NCBI GenBank assembly: GCA_002803225.1
Contig: NXFV01001386.1
Coordinates: 1 to 55,168 of the forward strand
DNA length: 55,168 nucleotides
From: Gamarada debralockiae
Taxonomy: Eukaryota > Ascomycota > Leotiomycetes > Helotiales > Hyphodiscaceae
Reading direction: 5' to 3'
Shown here in pieces: positions 32,553-43,847 of the stretch. Made by a program: the position numbers and the translations under genes. Below the pieces are notes generated by a model. It had not been told where the DNA came from. It did not search any database and was given only the letters and a program-made list of their open reading frames with translations. The first letter of the stretch is position 1, and each line of letters starts with the position of its first letter.

Positions 32553-35036
32553 TTACACTCGCCGTCTCAGAGACCCTAACTCACTATTTCTCCTCTCATT
32601 GGGATCACCGGCAATTTCCCCGACCATGAAAAACCTTTCGTTCCCATCAATACCTTCCTCTTTCATCCACTTCTCCACCTCGCTATCCCTCATCAACCCC
32701 GCCTTCTCTAGCACCGGAATTGCATTCTCATTCTGTAGCTGCGCAGCTGCATGCCAATATTGACCCACAAATGAATTCTTCGTCTTCGAGTGAAACATTA
32801 CCGTAATAGTGATTATTGTGGAGATGTGTAGCAACAGGACTACGGTGATGATTGTGAGACCTCGACGCCCGCTAGGTTGAATCGCTGCCTGGAGCAGGGT
32901 ATAGTATGTAGGCACTACGATGTCGAATTGCGGGAGTCTGTCTGAATACTGCATCATATTGACCACAGTAAAGAGAGCTTGTAGGGCAGTTGCCACGCTT
33001 CCAGTAGCTTTGATCGAGGTCTGAAAAATCGATGACAACGCCATATGGATGCCGAAAGTATTGTCGTCCATAGCGCCAACCATGCAATTGGTACACAAAC
33101 CCCAAGTTTCCGTGAGTGGACGCCCCCCGTAATCAGTCAAGAAGGATCCAATGTCCAGCGGCTCGTATACTGGCGGTGTGAAATGGTTTCTACTCATGCC
33201 GAACCCATAGGTGCCGTCCAGCGCCGTCGTTGTCGTAGTGCCAGTGTACGTTGTCCAGTCGTCTGATTTCTGGAGGCTGAGGATTCCGCAGTCATTGTAG
33301 GATCTTTTCATACCGTCGGCTCCGAGTTGACGAAGTACGTCACTAGCATCGAGAGGTGTAGAGGATGTGTTGCTTTTGCTCAACGTTGGCTCAGTCTTTA
33401 GAGTAGAGCTATTTGCAGAGAATACTGTATCGATCGCAGCAAAATGCGAGAAGCAGTAGCTAATTGAAACCGTCTTCAAGTCAGGGTAGGTGCTAGGGGT
33501 CTGAAAAGTCCTCCACGTTGGCCAATCTCCCGCAATTTCCGTCCAGTTGTCGCCAGCGATACGGAAAGTAGTGCGGTTACTACTTGACTGTGGTGGAGCT
33601 CCGCTATAGTTGACCATTACGTAGGACAGGGGATCAAACAAAATGTTTTCGTTGAGTAGAGAAGTTGCGCGGGTTCCGAGAATGTTCAACCTGCCAGAGT
33701 CGAGATATTCGTTGGTGTAGTTCAACATGTTTCCAGCCACACACATCGAAATTGGCCATTCATCAGCCAGCATTGAAGGAGATAAGGCCATCTGGCAAAT
33801 GAACGTGATAAGCTCAGTTGGTCCACGCCTGGGATTCTTAGGCACGTCTGTGATGAAGTTGACTGCATCGGGGTCAAACATAATTCCGGGAGGAGTCTCC
33901 TGTAGGGCGATACTACCGCTAATCAAAGGCTTGAAATTCTCCAGGCCGCTCTCCTGCCTGGACTCAAATGTAAGATTTTGGATCCTTGGCTTTACACATA
34001 CAACGTGGCTATTGAGAAGCGTTCCGTATCCAGTGTAATTGGCGAGAGTCTCCCGAAGTGAGGGGGATGAAATTGGTAGAATGGCCCGCAGAGTCGGACC
34101 GGTATCGTCGACTTCACTTCCATTGCTTTGTGGCGCCAACTCTGAATATTCTGCAAAGACTGGAAAGTTTGCGGGTCTATAGTCGCTGTAGACGGGCTCC
34201 TCTACAAATAAGCTCATGTTCCCGAGAGAATATGATATCTCCGGAGTAATCGGGTACCCTGGTACCGAGACAAGCTCGAAATCTGCAATCAGAGCAGTTG
34301 ACGTCAAATAAGCAGCTATTGTCGTCAAAGATAGCAGTGCAATGAGAGATGACAGTAATTTTGCATGAAGTAAGAAGTGACGGACCTCCATAAGCTTAAA
34401 AGGTAGGCCGCCATTTGACCTCTGTAGAGATAGGAAAGCCGATCGTTTGAGACTAAATCCTAAGGTTTCCATGATGATTGATGCAAGCATTGACGTAGCC
34501 AAGCTTGATTGCACCGCAATGATTATCCGAAGAAGAGCTGAGGCCAAGGTAACCGTCTTTTGAACGTAGTTTTCCAGGACCAACCACTTCCAGAAGGGGG
34601 TTTCTTCGTGTCCACCCCACAGGAACCATAAAAATGCCAGAATAAGTACAGCATATATGCTCCCCACAGCAACCACAATCAGATTCCATCTTCCTAGCTG
34701 GTCATAAATTGAAGGTTGGCGCTCGTATTGCTGAGGTGGAAGAAGGAGATCGGTAGGTGCTGCGCTCCATCTCAACGTCTCGCTAATCGAACCTAATTCG
34801 ACGGAAGTCCGGAAATCGATGGACTTCTGAAACTCAATAGACGTTTGAAACTGAAATGTAGTGACAAGTTTTTCGGGAGAACTCCCCTGCGGTGTTTGTG
34901 GGTCATCTGGTTGGCTCGTTGTCGAGGGGACTTCCTGTATGCCCAAACCCGGCTCCGTCAAACCAAACGAAGAGAGACCTCCAGACTCTGAGATGGGCGA
35001 AACTGGCTCTGAAATAGACAATGGCATGTTGTTCAC
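32553..35036 (-). CDS. Large fungal integral membrane protein, unknown function
   Basis: 827 residues in one exon. A disordered Ser/Pro/Glu N-terminus of about 110 residues leads to a strong membrane segment (about 117-140, ending LILAFLWFLW). A second hydrophobic region lies at about 160-190 and a third at about 226-250 (LIALLSLTTIAAYLTSTALI). A large lumenal or extracellular domain of about 480 residues follows, with many N-glycosylation sequons (NGS, NYT, NLT, NYS, NRT, NWT, NSS) and paired cysteines. A last membrane segment at about 735-760 (LTIITVVLLLHISTIITI) ends in a charged cytosolic tail. I recognise the layout as a frequent fungal family of four-TM proteins without a known role. 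The ATG at 35036 is the first in frame; an internal Met at residue 4 is possible. Confidence 0.85.
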   Translation of the reverse strand: MNNMPLSISEPVSPISESGGLSSFGLTEPGLGIQEVPSTTSQPDDPQTPQGSSPEKLVTTFQFQTSIEFQKSIDFRTSVELGSISETLRWSAAPTDLLLPPQQYERQPSIYDQLGRWNLIVVAVGSIYAVLILAFLWFLWGGHEETPFWKWLVLENYVQKTVTLASALLRIIIAVQSSLATSMLASIIMETLGFSLKRSAFLSLQRSNGGLPFKLMEVRHFLLHAKLLSSLIALLSLTTIAAYLTSTALIADFELVSVPGYPITPEISYSLGNMSLFVEEPVYSDYRPANFPVFAEYSELAPQSNGSEVDDTGPTLRAILPISSPSLRETLANYTGYGTLLNSHVVCVKPRIQNLTFESRQESGLENFKPLISGSIALQETPPGIMFDPDAVNFITDVPKNPRRGPTELITFICQMALSPSMLADEWPISMCVAGNMLNYTNEYLDSGRLNILGTRATSLLNENILFDPLSYVMVNYSGAPPQSSSNRTTFRIAGDNWTEIAGDWPTWRTFQTPSTYPDLKTVSISYCFSHFAAIDTVFSANSSTLKTEPTLSKSNTSSTPLDASDVLRQLGADGMKRSYNDCGILSLQKSDDWTTYTGTTTTTALDGTYGFGMSRNHFTPPVYEPLDIGSFLTDYGGRPLTETWGLCTNCMVGAMDDNTFGIHMALSSIFQTSIKATGSVATALQALFTVVNMMQYSDRLPQFDIVVPTYYTLLQAAIQPSGRRGLTIITVVLLLHISTIITITVMFHSKTKNSFVGQYWHAAAQLQNENAIPVLEKAGLMRDSEVEKWMKEEGIDGNERFFMVGEIAGDPNERRNSELGSLRRRV

Positions 35037-35785
35037 CCTCTATTGAGTAAAGGGTCTTGTGGTGTCAGCGCCTAACAGAGTTTTACTCGACGAGGCTCTA
35101 GGAGCGGCATCCTTTGAAGTTATTTCGAGGGACGCCGCCCCCACGCAAAATCACATGGAAAGCCTCGCCGCACTCACATCTGGACGCCTCTTATCATCTA
35201 ACTCAGCATTGATAGGGCTCTCACTGTGCAATGCCATCACACATGCATAATCCATGTACATTCCTCACTCAGCTCCTCGATCTATTGGCCATTACTTTCA
35301 AGAAACCTGACGAACGTATCATTGGCTTGGGAAGCTGGCGGGGTCGTCTCAAAACGATTTTTAATCCGACCGCAATTCTCTTACCTAAATACCTTCGCGT
35401 ACTAATGTGTATATAGAGATACTTGCTCTATTAATCGGTCGTCACATATTAAAATCTGAGACAAAAGAATCGGAATTGTTCGATTTTAAAAGCAATTAAC
35501 AGATCGTCTAATAATATTATATATTTAAAATCTATAAGAGAAAATCAGAGTTAAAAAGCTCAAAGAGTTAAAAAAAAAAAAAAAAAAACTAATTTCTTTT
35601 CTTCTTAACGTCTTAAAATTTATCTTCTTTACTCGTACTTTATAAACCCTAGCTTTAGGCTATCGTTATAATAAAAAAAGAAAGACAATAGAGGATATAA
35701 GAGAAGTATAGAATAATATAAGATTAAAAGAAATGTGTACACATTCTTCGTAGCATCTTAAACGCCACATTCCTGACTCAAGCTC
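35037..35785. other. AT-rich intergenic region with a 20-A tract
   Basis: From about 35440 to 35730 the sequence is strongly AT-rich with stops in all frames. It includes an uninterrupted A20 at 35569-35588, which could be the 3' tail of an old retroposed sequence. No coding part can be recognised before it. Confidence 0.45.
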
Positions 35786-36328
35786 TTACACCAGTCTACA
35801 GTATAAAAGATCAATTTTCAAAATTGGTTTTGGGACGACCTTCCTATTCCGGGCACCATAGCGGGTCAATTTGGTGCTTCCTCCAGATTCGTCAGTTCTT
35901 TGATCACTGTGCTGAAGTACTGTTCCCAAAGCAACCAATCTCCACTCGTGCGCTGTCCGAATCCATGTCTCTTCCGATATATCACCAACGTTATTCCGGT
36001 ACGTGATCCTATCACGTTCTTCAACTTGAAGAACAATCAGCTTGGGATCAAAATGAAGAATTTGTCGCCTCCCGATGACGATGAATTGCTGTAAACCGGA
36101 CTCATAGCGACCATCCCGTCGATCGATCTTAACTATGCCGCAGGTTCTGCTAACAGTTTTATCTTGCGAATCTCGGATCTCAGGCAGATCCTCTAATACA
36201 GTTCCCAAAGACCTGCGCCATGGCTCTAGAGCTTCAATCCCATTTTTTATGTCTGGATTTTCGTTGTAGACAACCTGGAAGCTTCCGCAGCTAGTCCTGA
36301 AAAGGGCAATGTCTTGCAATATGATCAC
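35786..36328 (-). CDS. Hypothetical protein
   Basis: A 180-codon minus frame from ATG 36328. The composition is soluble and mixed-charge (QFIVIGRRQILHFDPKLIVL, then RITYRNNVGDISEETWIRT), more protein-like than its antisense frames. No domain, signal or membrane segment is recognised. It may be one exon or a fragment of a larger gene. Confidence 0.35.
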   Translation of the reverse strand: MIILQDIALFRTSCGSFQVVYNENPDIKNGIEALEPWRRSLGTVLEDLPEIRDSQDKTVSRTCGIVKIDRRDGRYESGLQQFIVIGRRQILHFDPKLIVLQVEERDRITYRNNVGDISEETWIRTAHEWRLVALGTVLQHSDQRTDESGGSTKLTRYGARNRKVVPKPILKIDLLYCRLV

Positions 36329-36551
36329 GTGATTGACGAGAAGTGACAGAATAAGGAAAACGTGGTTGGATTATTAAGGCTGCGAAGATACTAACGAACA
36401 AACCAAGTACAGCAGTCTGTACTTATAGACAGGAACCTCTCTATTACTCATAGAACACGTCACATTGATCAAGTGATCTCTGGGTCATGTGATACATCAC
36501 ATGTCTCATGGCACCTAGAACCAGAGTCACTGATTACTCATTCCAACATCT

Positions 36552-37139
36552 TTGTCATCGACAGGGAAGGTATGCAGGACATTTTGCAGCCCGGTAACTT
36601 CACCGAAACAATACAAGCCTGCCATTTTCAAGCGAGGAGATATGATTCAGCCCCTGGATGGGGCCGTAGATGGAACAAGAAGGATATACAATTTCAAGAC
36701 AAGAACCTTCAATTATCTCACGTCCGAGGCGGATTTGTCAGGCCAAGTCAAGGACCAATACTCGAATCAAGCCGGAACTTCGAAGTCAGTGGAACCCAAG
36801 AAGAGGCATGCGAGCTGGCAGCTTTGGACCTATCGTGGATTTGACTTCGCGGAAGTCATGAACTTTCAGCAGATGGTTTCCAGCAGTGGCAGCCGAATTA
36901 TATTCTTAACTCACTATTTTGGCGCACCTGCGAAGAGGAATTCCAACGACAGAATAGGACATTCAATGGGAGTGAACGGCAATAGCTCATCGCCTCAAAT
37001 CTACGATTTGTTGGAGGAGGATACCCTAACGCCAGAGAGTGGAGTCGAGAGTGCCCAGAAACAACAGGAAAACGGCCAACCTGCTAGTTTATTTCGCAAC
37101 CATTCTGGATTCAGAGACACGGGCAAAGGAATTGAGTGA
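36552..37139 (+). CDS. Hypothetical protein, possibly with a further exon
   Basis: A 195-codon plus frame. GTRRIYNFKTRTFNYL and SWQLWTYRGFDFAEVM look coding; the tail is Ser/Asn/Gln-rich and ends GFRDTGKGIE. Downstream, to about 37330, GSKGKGIDRQ and AKGKGVDRQ in the plus strand repeat the GKGI element, so the coding region may continue after an intron that begins near 37137 (GTGACA..CTCACAG, with ACTAAC branch). I could not find a join that keeps that frame. Family unknown. Confidence 0.35.
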   Translation: MSSTGKVCRTFCSPVTSPKQYKPAIFKRGDMIQPLDGAVDGTRRIYNFKTRTFNYLTSEADLSGQVKDQYSNQAGTSKSVEPKKRHASWQLWTYRGFDFAEVMNFQQMVSSSGSRIIFLTHYFGAPAKRNSNDRIGHSMGVNGNSSSPQIYDLLEEDTLTPESGVESAQKQQENGQPASLFRNHSGFRDTGKGIE

Positions 37140-38988
37140 CACAACGGAGAAGGAATCTTAACTAACTTACTCACAGGTCCTTCTGGATCTAAGGGGAAAG
37201 GCATTGACAGGCAACTAGAAGGAGACAGCTCTGAAAATTCACTCCCTAACCCCTTTGAATCCAGTGCCAAAGGAAAGGGCGTCGATCGACAAAATAGAGG
37301 AGCCAGTGTGAACTTTCCCCTCGCCTTTCTGGGTCCAAGGCAAATAGCATCGAGCAACATACTGTGGGAGGAAGCTCTGGATACCCAATTAACAACAGTA
37401 ATCCAAAAATGGCGAGGCAAGCTCCTCCAGGCCCTCGAAACCACCCACTCTTGTGCTTCGTGATCCCAATTCTTCATCAGCATCGACTTCATGGAAACGG
37501 GGTATTAATGAATCAGATAAAGAAGTAGAATATCTTTCATCACGAGATGTTTCGAAAAGCGTCCACGACTTGAAGGGGGCGAGGAATTCACGAGGGACTA
37601 TTAGATGATGAGGAACTCTCGCGGTTGATGAGTGAAGGCTTTTTCACTTTACGAAGTGAATTTATCCAATAATTTGGCAGAAGGTCTTCGAGGATGACAC
37701 AGATCTGGCAGGGGTGATTGAAGATGGTGGAAATATCTTTAAGTGAAGGATTCAGCGGGGCCGTTAAGGAGCATTTGGCGAATTCGTTTTTATTATATTA
37801 CTTTGTAAGTCTTGATCGTTTATAAAATTTCGACAATCGCTGTCCTGGAAAATATAAAGCAGAGACAACCAGCTTCTCATCACGATCTACATAATCGCAA
37901 AAGAAGTTGATGTCATGAGAGAAGAGAGGAAGTGTTCTCTGTATAGTATACCTACCTAGAAAGGTCAGGAACAGCACAATTAGTTTGTATTCTCACCCAG
38001 CTCACTAGGTACAATGATCTGTGCTGAGTTGCAAAACATGTTATTGCAACAGATTGATTTTCCGCTGTCAAGCTTCTGTTCACCCTCGTCTGTTGCTGTT
38101 CACACATTGAACACAGCAAAAGCTTTGAAAGTAGACATGAGGCTCAATCCAGAGGTACACTTTGGAATCCAAACAAAAGTCTATCTGTGATTCTCAATTG
38201 TTCTCAATTGTTCACAAGAAAACAGCGACCATAGACTGAAAGACAGCTTGATGTACATATCAGAGGTAGAGAACAGGATAATCGCAGAGGACACGATTTT
38301 ATACTGTAGAATAGGCGCATAGCGACAAGCTCACACCTTGAGGTGCAGGAGTGAATGAATTTGGAAATTGAATCATTTAATTTTTTTGCGCGACTTATAT
38401 TATAAGTACCCCTCTGAACCTGACTTTTCTTCCCTCTAAGAGACAGCGACGAACTTCAATGATTCATCCAGTGGGAGGGGAAGGCAAAGAATGTCAGCAG
38501 GATAGGCCAGACATACTCTAAACAACAAAGCAAATCCCAATACCCTAGTTGCTTCAGCATAACTTCTACGGAGCTACAAAAACAGCGACTCTATTTAAAC
38601 GAACTCTTCACAAATGAAAGTCAAGTCAAGTCATGGTTCTAGCCTGCTCAGCTGCTTCTGGCAAGCTCCTACCACGATGATTCGAATGGTGAACAATATG
38701 ATCCATTCGGAATGGCAGCGTGTCTGCTGGGATTGGAATATGGTTTGCAATTTGTTCCCTAACACTACACAATTCTAAATACCTGTTGTCAACAATTTTC
38801 ACGTTGTCGAGGATTCTCATTCTAACGGTCCTAACTTGTTTTTGGTGAAGATATGAAGTTTTTATACAAACAGTACTTCAAGAATTACTGTACCTTCCTG
38901 TACAGTGCATTTCATAAGAGATTGTTGAATGCAAAACTCCGAAATGTCTTGTTCAATAGTGGTTGTTGAGTTGAAAGAAGCCTAAGCC
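37140..38988. other. Intergenic region
   Basis: After the GKG-repeat sequence mentioned for the previous gene, nothing coding is recognised. A 64-codon minus frame at 38626-38820 is unsupported. Confidence 0.4.
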
Positions 38989-39032
38989 AGAGATCTCAGT
39001 GAACATTAAATACACGAATGCACGTGACTCAG
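38989..39032. repeat. Flanking repeat, left copy
   Basis: Matches 44876-44920 in the same orientation. AGAGATCTCAGTGAACATTA is identical, then a diverged stretch, then CACGTGACTCAG is identical. The two copies bracket the NLR gene. Confidence 0.65.
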
Positions 39033-39570
39033 TTACACATTCGAACGTACGAAACCTATTATCCGCTCAAAGACATTTGATGCGAATAATAAGAGAATTT
39101 GGGACTTTAGTGATCGCGAGACGGGATCACGAGACTTTATTTAGTATCCTAAGCTGTCTCTTTGTAGGTCGATGGAAAATATCTAATCCGAGCGGAGATC
39201 GGAATAAGTATATTCCGCAAGTGTGGCCTAGCACGGTGTTTCTCGAAACCTCACCGATTAGGCCATCGTACTAGTTCGCGCTAATATTAGGTAGCGCTTC
39301 CCCGCGACGCTAAGCAATGCAGCTCCAGATCTTCCTCATATTCGACACCACCGCATGATATCGTACTTACAGTACTAGCCGCATCGTCTTTTTTGCGACC
39401 GCCTAGCTAGATTGGTGTCGAGCTATCCTCTGGGCTTTCAAATCAAGATAGACCAGACTTCTGTCTTCCCGAAAATCCTACGCGCCTTCCGCTTGTTCGC
39501 AGCCTTGTAAGAAACCCTTCGAAATTTGCAGGACCCGTTCCTAACTCATATCAGCTCTAATACCCTAAGT

Positions 39571-42500
39571 ATGTCCGGCGTCGGCGAGGCAAGTATTGTC
39601 CTTGGCATAATCTCTTCCATCATTTCAATCATCGATGCTACCAACCAAGTCTACGAGGCTGTCAAGGACGAAGCGGGTCTCCCAACAAATTTCAAGAAGT
39701 CAGCGACGAAACTCCCGCTTATCTCGAAGCTCCTCGAAGATGCGGAAAGATACATCAATAACGCGGCGGATGACTCGGTAAAGGCTGCGTTTACACCTAC
39801 TTTAAAGGATTGCAAAGTTCAAGCTGCGGACCTCCAGGAGTTGTTTGAAAAAGTTATGCCAGAAGAGGGTGACTCGAGGTGGGATCGGTATGTGAAAGCG
39901 GCTCGAACGATTGGAAAGGGCGGCCGTGTAGAGACTTTGATTAAGGGGATTTTAGATGACTTGCAACTCTTGGCAACGAAGTTTCCAGAAGTAACGACAC
40001 CAAGAGGGAAAGACCAGTTGGCAAAGGCTATCGAGGAGGTGACTAAGATGGAGGCTTCCTTACCTGACGGCTTCGAACAAATGCCGGCGTACGCACACTA
40101 TGGCAGTGGCGCCCAAAATATCAACACTGGGAGTGGCATTCAACACAACAATTCCGGTACGGGTCATCAAAACTCTGGTTCAGGCCAACAGTATATTGGT
40201 ACCAATCACATCGGTACGGCGAAGTCGTAGCCATGGCATGAAGGGTTTTGTAGTTAATCAATGTTATAGTTAACAATCATACTTCCAGCAAGAGTGTTAC
40301 CGTCGATGACATAGATCGATCTTGTCTCCGCGCTTTGCGATGCCCCGATACGCTAGCTGTCAAGAATCGGCTGAAAGAGAATAAGGACAAGTTGCTCCAT
40401 AAATCCATTGACTGGATTCTTCAAGACCCGCAATACATTCGTTGGAAAGATGGAGACGATGTCTGTTTACTCTGGATCAAGGGCGGCGCGGGCAAAGGAA
40501 AGACTATGATATCGATTGGTCTTATTGAGCGGCTTTCACTTCTACAAGATGAATCTGCAGTAGTCACTTATTTCTTCTGTCAAAATGCCGACTATGAGCT
40601 CAATACCCTTGAAGCGATTATCAAGGGTCTGATTTTGCAATTAGTCAATCAGCAAAAGGAGCTCAAAGAATCTTTGCGACGTCGCTGGGATACTATAAAC
40701 GAGCGTTTCGATGAAGATATTACCTCATGGCGAAAGCTGTGGAACATCTTTTTAGAGATGTTGCATCGATGCAAGTGCCCGAGAGTGTACGTGATCGTGG
40801 ATGCTCTCGATGAGTGCCAAGACGATGGCATGGCCGATCTGCTGAAGCTCATTGTCCGAATAGGGCTCGATTATCCATCCAAAATCAAATGGTTATTGAC
40901 AAGTCGACCACTGGATAGCGCTGAGCAGGAGTTGCTAGCTGGATCTGATCAAGTGTTAGTCAGCCTAGAGCTCAACTCAAAGCAAATTTCTGAAGCTGTA
41001 AAGACCTATATTGCTTTTAAAGCGGCTGAGCTCGATCGTCGCTGTAGCTATGGACCAATACTGCGGCGGAAGGTACAGACTGAGCTTACTGAAAAGGCTG
41101 AGGACACATATTTGTGGGTAAGCCTGGTATGCAAGAGACTCGAGAGTGTGCACCGGAACGAGGCATTGATCACAATTCAAAACTTGCCGCCAGGCTTGTA
41201 TCCCTTTTATAATCGGGTGTTTAATCAGCTCAGCGAAGGCGAGTCAGCCATTGTGAAGGGATGCATACGACTCCTCAAGGTGATGATGCTGGCCTATCGG
41301 CCTCTGAATGTAGCGGAAGTGGGTAGCGTGACAGGTCTCTCTGACGAATGGGTCACTATTGAGGCGCTGGTCGATCGATGTGCTTCATTTCTCAAGATGC
41401 GAGGAACCGATATTGAGTTTGTTCACCAATCAGCTCGAGATTACCTGGCTGGGAAGAATGGGCAATCTATACTCGACGCCAATGAACATTATGGGCATAG
41501 TGAGATTGTACTCAGTTGTCTCTCCTATTTATCTCAACGACTTAAGGTCAACCTTGTTGACTTGCCGCGACCTAATTCAACAAGGGAATTGATGAAAAGG
41601 AATAAACTAGTAGCTAGCGTAGACTACGCAGCTACCTTCTGGGTACAACACCTCGAGGGCGCCAAGCGAAGGACGCTGATACAAAACGCTCTTACTAAAC
41701 AAGGGGAAGTTGGTACATTCCTCCGTACTAAGTTGTTGGAGTGGTTAGAATGCCTAAGTTTGTTAGACAAGCTCCCACGCGCTATCGAGGCTTTAAAGAC
41801 ATTAACAGATATAGCAGACGTGAGTAGAATGTATTTGGTTCCAGGATGATTGTGTGACTAAAGGCTTATCTAGCTGAAGAAGAACCCTTCCTTGTCGATA
41901 CTTGTGCAGGATGCTACACGTTTCTTGTTGCGACACTATCCGATATTAGTGACTTGGCCGTTACAGATCTATAGCTCTGCGATTGTTTTCAGCCCTCAAA
42001 CGAGCGTGGTAAGGAGGAACAACCTAGACAAGCTTCCTGTGTGGTTGAGAAAGCCCCCTCAAATAGAAGACTCATGGGCTTCTCTAATCCAGACGCTGGC
42101 AGGCCACTCGGGCCTAGTTGAGGCTGTAGCATTCTCGCCAGACGGCAAGCAGATCGCGTCAGGATCGAGCGACAAGACAATCAAGCTATGGGATCCTCGA
42201 ACTGGCGACCTCCAGAAGACGCTCGCAAGCCACTCGGACCTAGTTAAGGCTGTAGCATTCTCGCCAGATAGCAAGCAGATCGCGTCAGGATCGAGCGACA
42301 AGACGATTAAGCTATGGGATCCTCGAACTGGCGACCTCCAGAAGACGCTCGCAAGCCACTCGGGCTCAGTTAAGGCTATAGCATTCTCGCCAGACGGCAA
42401 GCAGATCGCGTCAGGACCGAGCGACAAGACAATTAAGCTATGGGATACTCGAACTAGCGGCCTCCAGAAGACGCTCGCAGGCCACTCGGGCTTGGTTAAC

Positions 42501-43847
42501 GCTGTAGCATTCTCGCCAAATGGCAAGCAGATCGCGTCAGGATCGAGCGACAAGACAATCAAGCTATGGGATGCTCGAACTAGCGGCCTCCAGAAGACGC
42601 TCGCAGGCCACTCGGGCCTAGTTATGGCTGTAGTATTCTCGCCAGACAGCAAGCAGATCGCGTCAGGATCATGGGACAAGACGATTAAGCTGTGGGATGC
42701 TCGAACTGGCGACCTCCAGAAGACGCTCGCAGGTCACTCAGGCTTGGTTGAGGCTATAGCATTCTCACCAGACAGCAAGCAAATCGCGTCAGGATCATGG
42801 GACGAGACAATTAAGCTGTGGGATGCTCGAACTAGCGACCTTCAGAAGACGCTCGCAGGCCACTCGGGCCCGGTTGAGGCTGTAGCATTCTCGCCAGATG
42901 GCAAGCAGATCGCGTCAAGATCAGGCGATAAGATTAAGCTGTGGGATGCTCGAACTAGCGACCTCCAGAAGACGCTCGTAGGCCACTCAGACCTAGTTAT
43001 GGCTATAGCATTCTCGCCAGACGGCAAGCAGATTGCGTCAGGATCGGACGACGAGACGATTAAGCTATGGGATGCTCGAACTGGCGATCTCCAGAAGACG
43101 TTTATAGGCCACTTGGACCCAGTTGGGGCTATAGCATTCTCGCCAGACGGCAAGCAGATCGCGTCGGGATCATGGGACAAGACGATCAAGTTGTGGGATG
43201 CTCGAACTGGCGACCTCCAGAAGACGCTCGTAGGCCATTCGGACTGGGTTGGGGCTATAGCATTCTCGCCAGACGGCAAGAAGATCGCGTCAGGATCGGA
43301 CGACGAGACGATTAAGCTATGGGATGCTCGAACTGGCGACCTCCAGAAGACGCTCGCAGGCCACTCGGGCTCAGTTGAGGCTGTAGCATTCTCGCCAGAC
43401 GGCAAGCAGATCGCGTCAGGATCGGACGACAAGACAATCAAGCTATGGGATATTGCTAAATCCTTGAAAGCCTCAAGATTGCTCGGCAAAACTTTCGGTA
43501 GTCATCTTAAGTTCCGTTCATGCCAGGAAATCAAGACCTCAGGTACTGTCGAGTCTCTCAAATTCTCCATAGATGGCCGACACATCGTAACAAATCTTGG
43601 TCTGATCAATATCGAAAGCACTATAGATGCACCAAGCTCTGAATTCGAGTCATTGAAAAGTCTGTGGGTCAGCAATCAGTGGATTTTCTATGGAGCGGTG
43701 CCCGTGTTTCTAATACCGTCAGATTTCAATCCACAATGTCATGATACAAGAGGCGATCAAGTGACTATTGGTTTTAGTAATGGTCGAGTTTTAAACTTTG
43801 ATATAAATCGTATGAGCTTGAACTTAATATTCAAAAACTCGGCATAG
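39571..43847 (+). CDS. NLR: SesA-type N-terminal domain, NACHT NTPase, eleven WD40 repeats
   Basis: Fungal NOD-like receptor, the class that includes HET-E/HET-D and controls non-self recognition and cell death. Exons 39571-40226, 40289-41819 and 41874-43847 (introns 62 and 54 bp) give 1386 residues. Residues 1-170 form a helical SesA-like N-terminal effector domain (ASIVLGIISSIISIIDATNQ). Residues of about 175-218 form a Gly/Asn/Ser/Gln-rich linker (YGSGAQNINTGSGIQHNNSG). The NACHT entry CLRALRCPDT precedes Walker A GGAGKGKT (about 284) and Walker B VIVDALDEC (about 387). WD40 units run from about 804 to 1259, and a C-terminal cap ends the protein. I start at ATG 39571 (MSGVGEAS). The first donor could also be GT at 40224, with the same frame. 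The gene looks intact. Confidence 0.9.
42096..43463 (+). repeat. Eleven near-identical 126-bp WD40 repeat units
   Basis: Ten joins at 126-bp spacing, except unit 7 which is 123 bp (it lacks the Thr codon of DKTIKLWD). The last unit, starting 43353, departs after KLWD. Consensus landmarks are GHS, AFSPDGKQIASGS, DKTIKLWD and LQKT. Differences gather at a few codons: the two residues after GHS, the residue before A-V/I-AFSP, and the S/W/D before D-K/E-TIKLWD. Confidence 0.92.

Noticed and set aside
40227..41873. SesA, NACHT and WD40 regions as three separate genes
   Set aside because: The two gaps are GT..AG introns of 62 and 54 bp that keep frame, and the domain order is that of single-chain fungal NLRs.
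42059..43489. Two long minus-strand open frames (206 and 215 codons) under the WD40 repeats
   Set aside because: They are complements of the 126-bp repeat; a stop-free antisense phase is copied with each unit and has no domain.
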